Shown one piece after another: positions 1-7,694 of a stretch of 64,000 nt of DNA. A program made the position numbers and the translations under genes. The stretch is from positions 1 to 64,000 of the forward strand of contig CABQAQ010000002.1 of assembly GCA_902462155.1 (NCBI GenBank), in the 5' to 3' direction. Below the pieces are notes generated by a model, which was given only the letters and a program-made list of their open reading frames with translations, made no database searches and had not been told where the DNA came from. The stretch is from an uncultured bacterium. Its GTDB lineage: Bacteria; Cyanobacteriota; Vampirovibrionia; Gastranaerophilales; Gastranaerophilaceae. The stretch's first letter is position 1, and each line of letters starts with the position of its first letter.

Positions 1-441
1 TAAAGGATATTTTAACATAACTTCATAAGAAATTATATTCGCTGTATCAATACCTATGGATTTGTTTTGGGTATTAAAAATATTATTAAAAATATTATTA
101 GAATTAAAATATAAAAAACAAATAATAATAAACCCAAAAAGAGATAATATTCCCGAGAAAATAATCGGATTAAAATTTAAATAAAGATTATGTTCTTGCT
201 CATTATTTGTAAGCATAATAGAAAATGCTATAATTATAGATACACTAACAACATAAATATTTATCTGAAATACCGCATTTAAAGGCGAGTTAAGTGCAAA
301 AAATAAAATAGATATAGAAAAGAAAAAACTTATAGCACAGATCAAACTATGCTGAATCCTTTTACAAAATACTACACCTAATGCTGACAATATAATTATA
401 AAAGCTGTGATATAAAATATTAAAATATTAAAAATACTCAT
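1..441 (-). CDS. nuoJ: NADH-quinone oxidoreductase subunit J (partial, cut by window edge)
   Basis: The reverse strand reads open from an ATG at 441 through to the window edge, giving 147 residues without a stop. The product is very hydrophobic, starting MSIFNILIFYITAFIIIL, with several membrane-spanning stretches and the short segment QINIYVVSVSIIIAF expected of NuoJ/NdhG. It lies 38 bases after the nuoI stop in the same direction, in the usual complex I order H-I-J. NuoJ is a membrane-arm subunit at the junction with the quinone-binding module. Identity rests on position plus hydrophobic pattern; the C-terminus is outside the window. Confidence 0.8.
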   Translation of the reverse strand, partial: MSIFNILIFYITAFIIILSALGVVFCKRIQHSLICAISFFFSISILFFALNSPLNAVFQINIYVVSVSIIIAFSIMLTNNEQEHNLYLNFNPIIFSGILSLFGFIIICFLYFNSNNIFNNIFNTQNKSIGIDTANIISYEVMLKYPL

Positions 442-479
442 AATTAATCAATTATCCTCAAGTTTATTTATAGAAAATA

Positions 480-914
480 TCAAACAGATTCATTTTTTAA
501 TTTTAACTCATCAATATTTAATGTAAGTAAATTTTTATCAAAAGTCGAAAGTTCATACGAAGACCCAAGCTCTATACATTTTACAGGACAATTATCTTGA
601 CAATTGCCACAGAATATACATCTTGATATATCTATCTCAAACTTTGTTATCTTTATTTTACCTTCTGAATCTCTATGTTTCTCTATTTTAATAAGATCTT
701 TAACCGGACATACTTTTTGACATAACTGACAACCTATACAGGTTATATTATCTTGTTGATCACAATTAAGAAATACTCGACCTTTAAAGTTGTTCTTTCT
801 TAAATACTTTTCCTCCGGATAAGATAGAGTAATATTTTTTTTGAAAAGCATCTTAAATACTTCAAAAAATCCTTTAAAAAAGCCTATTATGAATCTTACA
901 GGTAAAATCTTCAT
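480..914 (-). CDS. nuoI: NADH-quinone oxidoreductase subunit I (2x[4Fe-4S] ferredoxin-like)
   Basis: 144 residues with two classic CxxCxxCxxxCP clusters, CIGCQLCQKVCP near residue 60 and CIFCGNCQDNCP near residue 100. These hold clusters N6a and N6b, which pass electrons from the peripheral arm toward NuoB. An amphipathic N-terminal helix (residues 1-25) fits membrane attachment. The length matches NuoI/NdhI. It follows nuoH after 3 bases and precedes nuoJ. In a complex without a NADH module, as in cyanobacteria, this subunit is near the electron entry point from ferredoxin. High confidence. Confidence 0.95.
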   Translation of the reverse strand: MKILPVRFIIGFFKGFFEVFKMLFKKNITLSYPEEKYLRKNNFKGRVFLNCDQQDNITCIGCQLCQKVCPVKDLIKIEKHRDSEGKIKITKFEIDISRCIFCGNCQDNCPVKCIELGSSYELSTFDKNLLTLNIDELKLKNESV

Positions 915-917
915 CTA

Positions 918-2030
918 TTAATTACCTCCTGATGATAATCCAAGTAAATTAAAATATTTTATAATTGAAACAATAAAAAAGTTAAGAATAGCTAATGGAA
1001 TAAGAATAAACCAAGAAAATTTCATAAGATCCGAAAACTTAAATCTAGGTAACGTAGCACGAATCCAAAATATAATAAATACAATAAATATACTTTTTAA
1101 AAATAACCAAAAAGACTGTTCAAAATAAATGAAAATATTTGTAAATAAAAAACTTAAATTAAGATGTTCTGTAATATAAAAATCAAATGGAGGTAAATAT
1201 CCACCCAAAAAGAGTATGGAAATAAACATCGACATTAAAAAAATCAGAGCATATTGAGCTAAAAAGAATACAGCAAATTTAATACCTGAATATTCTGTAT
1301 GGAATCCGCCTATTAATTCACTTTCTGCTTCGGATAAATCAAAAGGAGTTCTATTCATTTGAGCAAGGGCTGATATAAAAAATATTATAAAGCCTAAAAA
1401 TGCCGGAAAAATATACCAGTTAATCATTGTAAAACCTGATGATTGAGATAATATTATATCATTTAAATTCATCGTAGAACTTAAAATTACAATTGATAAT
1501 GCTGATAAAATTAAAGGTACTTCATAACTTATAAGCTGTGCTATTGCCCTGAAAGATGCTATTAATGCATATTTATTATTACTTGCATAACCGGCCATAA
1601 ATTCTCCTAAAATAGGAATTGCTAATATTGCCAGAAATAGTAATACTCCAACCTGAGAATCTATTGCTATTAATATACCGTTATACGGGATTAAAGCATA
1701 TAATAAAAGTATAGGTGATAAAACAATAATAGGGGCAAGAACAAACATAACTTTATCACAAGAATCTTGAACAATATCTTCTTTAAAAAGCACTTTAACT
1801 GCATCCGCTAATGTTTGTAATGATCCAAAAATACCAACACGATTAGGACCAGGTCTTAAAGTAAATTTTGCTAGCAGTTTCCTTTCCAATAAAACTAAAA
1901 ATAAAACTATTAACACAAAAAAAATACTTATACAAATAAATGAAATTACATTCCATAAAATTAATGATATAAATTCAAATAACTGATTCTGTTGAAAAAA
2001 TTTAAGGTAATTTAAAAATAATGACTCCAT
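918..2030 (-). CDS. nuoH: NADH-quinone oxidoreductase subunit H
   Basis: 370 residues, about eight membrane helices. Family landmarks are visible: LERKLLAKFTLRPGPNRVG (residues ~48-66) and NRTPFDLSEAESELIGGFHTEYSG (about residues 226-249), both of which line the quinone channel in NuoH/NdhA. Length is slightly longer than average because of an extended hydrophobic C-terminus. It sits 5 bases after nuoD and 3 bases before nuoI, so the genes are certainly co-transcribed. NuoH links the membrane arm to the NuoBCD quinone pocket. Confidence 0.95.
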   Translation of the reverse strand: MESLFLNYLKFFQQNQLFEFISLILWNVISFICISIFFVLIVLFLVLLERKLLAKFTLRPGPNRVGIFGSLQTLADAVKVLFKEDIVQDSCDKVMFVLAPIIVLSPILLLYALIPYNGILIAIDSQVGVLLFLAILAIPILGEFMAGYASNNKYALIASFRAIAQLISYEVPLILSALSIVILSSTMNLNDIILSQSSGFTMINWYIFPAFLGFIIFFISALAQMNRTPFDLSEAESELIGGFHTEYSGIKFAVFFLAQYALIFLMSMFISILFLGGYLPPFDFYITEHLNLSFLFTNIFIYFEQSFWLFLKSIFIVFIIFWIRATLPRFKFSDLMKFSWFILIPLAILNFFIVSIIKYFNLLGLSSGGN

Positions 2031-2035
2031 ACTAA

Positions 2036-3172
2036 TTATCTATCTACCTCCGGTAATACTATATCTAAACTTCCAAATATTGACATCAAATCCGCATATT
2101 CCATATCTTCTAGTAGTAATGGTAATATCTGTACTGCATAAAAAGAGCCTGTTCTCCATTTTACACGATTTGGTTTTTCATCACCTTTATTTGCAAAAAC
2201 ACTGCAAGCTAAAAGACCTCTTGGGGATTCTATATAAGATGTAGCAGTATTATCATCGCTTTTTGACCTTAATAATATTTGATTAATCTCAAGATCAAAT
2301 GGTAAATCACGATTAGATTTTAACCAATCAATACACTGCTTTATAATACATATAGACTGTTTCATTTCTTCTATTCTGATTATATATCGAGAATATGAAT
2401 CACCATCAAACTTTATTGGTGTTTTAAAGTCTATTTTATTATAAATAGCATACGGTTTTGATTTCCTAAAGTCCAAACATATACCGGAACTTCTTAAATT
2501 TCCACCTGTAATAGAATAATTTAAAGCTGTTTTCGAATCTAATATGCCAATATTCTTTGTACGTAAATAAAATATAGGATTATCAGTAATAATATTTTCA
2601 CAAATTTTAAGTTCTGAAATAAATGATTGGGTAAATTGTTCTATATCATCTAAATCATCTACTTTAATATCTGATTTTACCCCTCCAAATTTAAAAAAAT
2701 TATACATCATTCTTGAACCTGTAATAGATTCAAAAATTCTAATAATTTTTTCTCTTTCTTTAAAACAATAGAAAAATATAGAACTAGCACCAAGATCAAG
2801 AAGAAAAGTACCTAGCCATAACAAATGAGAGGCTATACGATTAAGCTCCATAAGTAATACTCTTATATACTGAGCTTTTTTAGGTACATCTTCATCTATC
2901 AGACAAAGTGATTCTACAGCTGAACAAAAAGCTTGTGAACAAAAAAACGAAGATAAATAATCAATTCTATCAACTAAAGGCAAGTATTGTAAAAAAGAAC
3001 GAGATTCGGCCATTTTTTCAAGACCACGATGTAGATACCCGATTTTTACTTCTGTATTTTTTATTATTTCGCCTTCCAAGTCAAGAATTAACCTTAATAC
3101 TCCATGTGTAGACGGGTGTTGTGGACCTATATTAATTTTCATTTGTTTTGTATAGACTTTATTAGTTTCCAT
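2036..3172 (-). CDS. nuoD: NADH-quinone oxidoreductase subunit D (49 kDa)
   Basis: 378 residues. The N-terminal INIGPQHPSTHGVLRL motif and IGYLHRGLEKMAE are typical of the 49 kDa subunit that forms the quinone pocket with NuoB; the protein ends in the conserved LPEVDR. The start METNK overlaps the end of nuoC by 11 bases. It is separate from nuoC (not a NuoCD fusion), as in cyanobacteria and many other phyla. It is slightly short for the family, with compact loops rather than a lost domain. Confidence 0.95.
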   Translation of the reverse strand: METNKVYTKQMKINIGPQHPSTHGVLRLILDLEGEIIKNTEVKIGYLHRGLEKMAESRSFLQYLPLVDRIDYLSSFFCSQAFCSAVESLCLIDEDVPKKAQYIRVLLMELNRIASHLLWLGTFLLDLGASSIFFYCFKEREKIIRIFESITGSRMMYNFFKFGGVKSDIKVDDLDDIEQFTQSFISELKICENIITDNPIFYLRTKNIGILDSKTALNYSITGGNLRSSGICLDFRKSKPYAIYNKIDFKTPIKFDGDSYSRYIIRIEEMKQSICIIKQCIDWLKSNRDLPFDLEINQILLRSKSDDNTATSYIESPRGLLACSVFANKGDEKPNRVKWRTGSFYAVQILPLLLEDMEYADLMSIFGSLDIVLPEVDR

Positions 3173-3578
3173 AGTTATAACTTAGCCTTATATCTTTCTT
3201 TTGATCATAATCTTTTAATAACGGATGTGATATCCAAGAATCACTTAATAATATCCTTTTAAGATTTGGATGATTAATAAAAATTATTCCAAATAAATCA
3301 TAAATTTCTCTTTCATCGTAATTTGCACTAGCAAAAATATTTGACACTGTATTTATAGATGCACTTTTTTTATCTATAAATGTAACTACATCTAAAATCT
3401 TTTTAGAGAAACTAGAATATAATTTATAATTAATTTGAAATTTATCAATTAAATCACAAGCAATCATTGTTAATAGCATATCAAAATTTTTATATTCTTT
3501 AAGACTTTCTATTGTATTTGTTATTTTATCACTCTTGACTATAATTTTATTACAAGATTTATTTTTCATCATTATCAA
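3162..3578 (-). CDS. nuoC: NADH-quinone oxidoreductase subunit C (30 kDa)
   Basis: 138 residues, with the family signature ANYDEREIYDLFGIIFINHP near residues 90-110 and a final DIRLSYNYGN tail. It overlaps nuoB by 20 bases at its start and nuoD by 11 bases at its end. NuoC supports the NuoB/NuoD hydrophilic core. It is on the short side for NuoC, lacking an extended C-terminus. The first Met codons are clustered (MIMM), so the exact start is uncertain by three residues. Confidence 0.92.
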   Translation of the reverse strand: MIMMKNKSCNKIIVKSDKITNTIESLKEYKNFDMLLTMIACDLIDKFQINYKLYSSFSKKILDVVTFIDKKSASINTVSNIFASANYDEREIYDLFGIIFINHPNLKRILLSDSWISHPLLKDYDQKKDIRLSYNYGN

Positions 3579-4119
3579 AATCTCCTAAAAGATATACTTG
3601 GAGCATATCTTCATCATTTTGTACCTGCATAAGTTTAGTTTTATGGGTATAAGAATAATTTTTTCGATTTAATATTGTTTCTTTTTTTATTTTTTTCTGA
3701 AGCTTAATTATAGCATCAAGCAAAGCTTCCGGAGGCGGTGGACACATAGGGATATAGATATCTACAGGTATTATTTTATCTACACCATTTACCACTGCAT
3801 AAGAATCATTTGAGAACATACCTCCACTTGAGGCACAAGCTCCCATGGCTATTACATATTTTGATTCCGGCATTTGCTCATAAATACGCTTCAATGCCGG
3901 GGCCATCTTATGTGTTATTGTTCCTGCTACTATTAACAAATCTGCTTGTCTTGGTGTTGCTCTAAATACTTCTGACCCAAATCTTGCTATATCATAATCC
4001 GCAGCTGTTGTTGACATCATTTCTATGCCACAACAAGATGTTGCAAATGTCAATGGCCATAGTGAATTTGACTTCCCCCAATTATATATATAATCTAATC
4101 CTGTAATAATTACTCTCAC
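3559..4119 (-). CDS. nuoB: NADH-quinone oxidoreductase subunit B (PSST, N2 cluster)
   Basis: 186 residues. The cluster N2 ligands are visible: the adjacent cysteines in FATSCCGIEMM, the cysteine in MGACASSGG, and the one in IPMCPPPPEALLDAI. This is the terminal Fe-S cluster that reduces quinone. The start is one base after nuoA, showing tight coupling. Residues 150-186 form a poorly conserved tail. Family identity is certain. Confidence 0.96.
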   Translation of the reverse strand: MRVIITGLDYIYNWGKSNSLWPLTFATSCCGIEMMSTTAADYDIARFGSEVFRATPRQADLLIVAGTITHKMAPALKRIYEQMPESKYVIAMGACASSGGMFSNDSYAVVNGVDKIIPVDIYIPMCPPPPEALLDAIIKLQKKIKKETILNRKNYSYTHKTKLMQVQNDEDMLQVYLLGDFDNDEK

Positions 4120-4120
4120 C

Positions 4121-4480
4121 TTATTTCAACCTCAAAATATTTTTATCATATAGGTATATTAAACCAATAAATAAAATTATTACAAAGATAAATGCTTCTA
4201 CTAAAACAAATGTAGATAATTGATTAAAGCTAAGTGCAAATGGATATAACATTAGGGTTTCTATATCAAATATTAAGAAAGTTAAAGCGAAAAGAAAAAA
4301 TTTAATATCATATTGTACCTTTTTTGATTCTAAAAAATTTTGTTTACAACCACATTCATATATGCTACTTTTCAAGTATGTCTTAGCTTTTGGCGATACT
4401 ATCATACCTGTTACTATCATTAATATAGTAAATAATATACTTAATACTATAAAACTACCCAAAGAAATTAGTTGTATCAT
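4121..4480 (-). CDS. nuoA: NADH-quinone oxidoreductase subunit A
   Basis: 119 residues with three membrane helices and the conserved YECGCKQ and KFFLFALTFLIFDIETL motifs of NuoA/NdhC. It is the promoter-proximal gene of the complex I operon; its start faces a divergent TPR gene across a 100 bp gap that must hold the operon promoter. The NuoA loop helps couple quinone chemistry to the membrane arm. Confidence 0.95.
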   Translation of the reverse strand: MIQLISLGSFIVLSILFTILMIVTGMIVSPKAKTYLKSSIYECGCKQNFLESKKVQYDIKFFLFALTFLIFDIETLMLYPFALSFNQLSTFVLVEAFIFVIILFIGLIYLYDKNILRLK

Positions 4481-4580
4481 CTTGTAATAACTCCTTACTT
4501 TATATAAAATATTTATAACATATTTTCTTATGTTATTATATAGCTTATTGTGATATATTACGAATTAAATTTACTAAAAT

Positions 4581-5024
4581 ATGAAAAAATATTTGATTAT
4601 TATTATTTTTATTTTATCTGTTATCAATTCTAATCTTATAGTGTCTTCTAAACCTAATGATTTTTATTCACTTCTACAATTCAGTAAAGAACTTATTGAG
4701 TATGGTAAAACAGATAATGCTATTACTTACTTATCTAAAGCTTTAAATATTAATCCTTCTGATGCTATTGCTAATTTTTATTTAGCTAATTGTTATTTTA
4801 CTAACTCTCAATTTGCTAAATCTGTTTATCATTATAAAATAGCTTATGAAAATGGATTTAAACATAATTATGATCTTAATTTGACTTTAGGTGAATTATA
4901 TTCTAAACTTGGTGATATTTATAATGCCAAAAAACATTATAATTTAGCTTTAGATATTAATCCTAGCTCTTCTTATGTCAAAGACCGTATTGCCAAACTA
5001 AGTGATGATGAAAATCATATATAA
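4581..5024 (+). CDS. secreted/periplasmic TPR protein
   Basis: 147 residues: an N-terminal signal-like hydrophobic stretch (residues 3-20), then about three tetratricopeptide repeats with typical A/N/Y spacing, such as DNAITYLSKALNINPSDAIA and GDIYNAKKHYNLALDINPSS. TPRs are protein-binding scaffolds. It is divergent from nuoA and 35 bases upstream of a small unknown gene, probably in one transcript with it. No enzymatic motif is present; the partner is unknown. Confidence 0.75.
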   Translation: MKKYLIIIIFILSVINSNLIVSSKPNDFYSLLQFSKELIEYGKTDNAITYLSKALNINPSDAIANFYLANCYFTNSQFAKSVYHYKIAYENGFKHNYDLNLTLGELYSKLGDIYNAKKHYNLALDINPSSSYVKDRIAKLSDDENHI

Positions 5025-5059
5025 TACTTGATTTATTAACTCGTGGAGATATTAAAAAA

Positions 5060-5320
5060 ATGACTCAATCTTTTATTCAACAAAATATTAAAAAAAGAAT
5101 ATCAGTACTTGTTTTTATTAAAGGATCATCTGCTCCATTAGTTTTATATGTTGATAATCCTTATGATTTTTATAAAGAGATTCTTAATTCTATTAAAACT
5201 TCAGCTACAACTATAAAGTTAATAGAAACTGATACTTTAGGTCCTATTAAAAAAGTAAGTTTTTTATCTAACCAAATAGCTGCTGTTGCTATTCAAGAAG
5301 AGCAACACCTTGTCAAATAA
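5060..5320 (+). CDS. small conserved-looking unknown protein
   Basis: 86 residues with no signal peptide and no membrane segment; the pattern alternates beta-like hydrophobic stretches (RISVLVFIKGSSAPLVLYV, KVSFLSNQIAAVAI). I do not recognise the family. It starts with a GGAG ribosome site (5044) well placed before the ATG. It follows the TPR gene by 35 bases and ends before a bidirectional terminator hairpin. It may be a small single-domain structural or regulatory protein; function unknown. Confidence 0.6.
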   Translation: MTQSFIQQNIKKRISVLVFIKGSSAPLVLYVDNPYDFYKEILNSIKTSATTIKLIETDTLGPIKKVSFLSNQIAAVAIQEEQHLVK

Positions 5321-5406
5321 ACTTTCTTTTAATATATAAATATTGTATTTAATCTAGAAAAACATATCTATAAAAAATATTATCCGTTTGCTTATAAATT
5401 TGAAAT

Positions 5407-5438
5407 AAAAAAAGAAGATATAATATATCTTCTTTTTT
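5407..5438. terminator. bidirectional intrinsic terminator
   Basis: A near-perfect palindrome built from AAAAGAAGATATA and its complement TATATCTTCTTTT, with A-run on the left and T-run on the right, lies between the converging genes 5060 (+) and 5458 (-). It can act in both directions. Confidence 0.7.
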
Positions 5439-5457
5439 ACTTTGTCTATTCTTATTT

Positions 5458-7599
5458 TTATAGTACAAAATCTGAATAAACACTATCTCTTAAATTCTCT
5501 AACTTTTTCTGTTCCCTTACTATAAATTCATTATACTTATCTTCATTAATATTAAGTAAATCACATAATTGTTTGCTATTTGATTTTCCTAATATTATTT
5601 TATTTATATCTTCATTTTTCATAAACTCACCTCTTCTATTATAAAAGGCTGCTTTATACTCCTTATGTCCTTTATTATTTTTTATTTCTATTTTCTCACT
5701 TATTGTATCTAATCCTTCATGATATATTTTATATACTTCTTTATTTCCTTCTGTTCTCATCTCAAATGACAGATTATTATCTGAATCATAACAAGTTATA
5801 TGATTACCTTGTTTTTCATATCTTACTCCATTTCCATTACTTAAGTCATAAATACCATCCTCGTTACTCAACATCAATGTATTTAGGGTTTCTAAGGCTT
5901 CTAATTTTTGTAAGTATGCTAAATTATTTTTAGAAACATAGGTTAAGTCGTTCATAATTTGTTCTATATTCTTCTCATCTTCGTTTTCCATTTTTAAACT
6001 TATAGGACGAGTATAAATATCAAGTGGTTCATACTTTCTAACAACTCTATTATCTTGATTTTTATATTCTGTACTATAACTATCTTCATAATAACTCTCT
6101 GCATAAGAAGAGTCATTACTACTTAATAATCTTTCTGTTAATGATTCTATATTCGGTACAAGATCTAATTTTCCATATTCTCTTAAAACTTCTCTTATAT
6201 TTGAATCATTCTTAACAAATCTATTCTTATCTGAGTTAATAGATTCTATACATTCTATATTATGATCACCATCTAATTTAAATTTAATTTCTATGTTATC
6301 CTTTAATTGATCTTTAAAATTTCTATCGATTTTTTGGATATCATTATATCTTAAACTAGGATATATAATTTGTTCCGAAGCATACTCATTTAAAATATTT
6401 TCTACATTCGGATTTATTTTAACTGATAAAGAGTTATTTTTTACATTATATTCAGATTCTAGAGGATAATTTAACATTCTTTCATTATTTGGTAAATTGT
6501 CAAAATCTTCATACTCTTCTTCATATAATAAGTTTTTATTCGAAACAGAATAATCAGTAATACTTCCTTGAGAATTAACTTTTAATTTATGAATCAAATC
6601 AGTTTCATCTTTATTGTTTTTGCCTATTACAATTACTTGGCCTTTAGATGGTTCCATCTTTACAAAAGAATCTAACCCTATCCTATAACTTTCATCCCTA
6701 GACTTTGTGTTATACGTCCATTGAGAATTCCAAGGATTTATTACAAAAAATTCACCATCTATTATATTATACTCAACATCTACGTTAGATTCTTGACCCA
6801 TTGAATTTGATTCTAAATTTGTATATTTATATCTATGTATTTCAGGGTCTAGTTTTAGAGTAATACTATTTTCTCTTTTATTGTCTTTTTTTGTAAATTT
6901 TATTTCTTCAAAATTTGGACCAAATTTTATCCTTATTTTTTTATCTTGATTTAATATTATTAAATCTTTTTTACTACTATCATAATAGCTTGTCTGTTTA
7001 TACCAATAAAAATTTCTCCCTTTATACTGAATACTCTTTCCATTTTGATTTTCAGCAGCCTCGTAGTCGTGATACTCTGGTAATGATTCAATAAACTCGC
7101 CTAGAGAATTTACTCCGGATGCTTTTGTAATATTCGCTATATCTTGAGGCTTTATTATATTTGGATCATTTACAATATTTTTCATTTCTTGGGCTATGTT
7201 TCCATAATCATTTTTGAAAAAGTTATTTTTTAATCTTATAAAGCTCAAAAACTCTCTTATATCATTTGTTGCTTCATTAATACTAAATTTTTTTCCTTCT
7301 ATATTATTTAATGATATCTTTTTCTTAAACACTGTTATTTGATTATTATTTGCTTCTATATTTGATATATTTCCTATATTTTGCTGTGGAGCTTGATTAT
7401 GCCTATTTAGAATTCCATATATCATTGATGTAATTTGGCTATTCATTGGATATTTCAACTCTCTTAATGGTCTTATATCCTTATTTCTTTCTAAAATCCC
7501 TGCCTTTAATAACTGTTTTGTATTTGGCTTTATACTTTTCGTAATATATTTATTCCTAATTTTGCTATTTCTATCTGATATGTTTGTTATTCGGACCAT
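5458..7599 (-). CDS. large unknown protein, paralog of the 7695-9773 gene
   Basis: 713 residues from the ATG at 7599, which has an AGCAGG-like ribosome site; an upstream ATG at 7653 would add 18 residues but has none. No signal peptide or membrane helix is evident. The N-terminus (1-40) is basic and Asn/Lys rich; the rest is charged with beta-like stretches. It aligns along most of its length with the next gene, most strongly over the last ~130 residues (YLQKLEALETLN, GVRYEK, NKEVYKIYHEGL, SEKIEI, KEYKA). The short INPWNSQW motif recalls the Asn segment of calpains, but no matching Cys or His motif is seen. Function unknown; possibly secreted or surface-acting, but this is a guess. Confidence 0.65.
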   Translation of the reverse strand: MVRITNISDRNSKIRNKYITKSIKPNTKQLLKAGILERNKDIRPLRELKYPMNSQITSMIYGILNRHNQAPQQNIGNISNIEANNNQITVFKKKISLNNIEGKKFSINEATNDIREFLSFIRLKNNFFKNDYGNIAQEMKNIVNDPNIIKPQDIANITKASGVNSLGEFIESLPEYHDYEAAENQNGKSIQYKGRNFYWYKQTSYYDSSKKDLIILNQDKKIRIKFGPNFEEIKFTKKDNKRENSITLKLDPEIHRYKYTNLESNSMGQESNVDVEYNIIDGEFFVINPWNSQWTYNTKSRDESYRIGLDSFVKMEPSKGQVIVIGKNNKDETDLIHKLKVNSQGSITDYSVSNKNLLYEEEYEDFDNLPNNERMLNYPLESEYNVKNNSLSVKINPNVENILNEYASEQIIYPSLRYNDIQKIDRNFKDQLKDNIEIKFKLDGDHNIECIESINSDKNRFVKNDSNIREVLREYGKLDLVPNIESLTERLLSSNDSSYAESYYEDSYSTEYKNQDNRVVRKYEPLDIYTRPISLKMENEDEKNIEQIMNDLTYVSKNNLAYLQKLEALETLNTLMLSNEDGIYDLSNGNGVRYEKQGNHITCYDSDNNLSFEMRTEGNKEVYKIYHEGLDTISEKIEIKNNKGHKEYKAAFYNRRGEFMKNEDINKIILGKSNSKQLCDLLNINEDKYNEFIVREQKKLENLRDSVYSDFVL

Positions 7600-7694
7600 T
7601 ATAAACCTGCTTTCACTATTTTTAATACTACATGATAAGTATATTATAAACACTATAAAATAAAACTTTATATGAACTTTTATTAAATAATATT

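Noticed and set aside
5703..5933. Antisense reading frame, also present at 7940-8173
   Set aside because: Both open frames lie opposite the conserved C-terminal block of the two paralogs, so they are copies of each other only because the sense DNA is conserved. No ribosome sites or protein-like features.
6710..6745. INPWNSQW in the 5458 protein as a calpain Asn motif
   Set aside because: No upstream GDCxxL Cys or GHA-type His is found, and the paralog lacks the motif.
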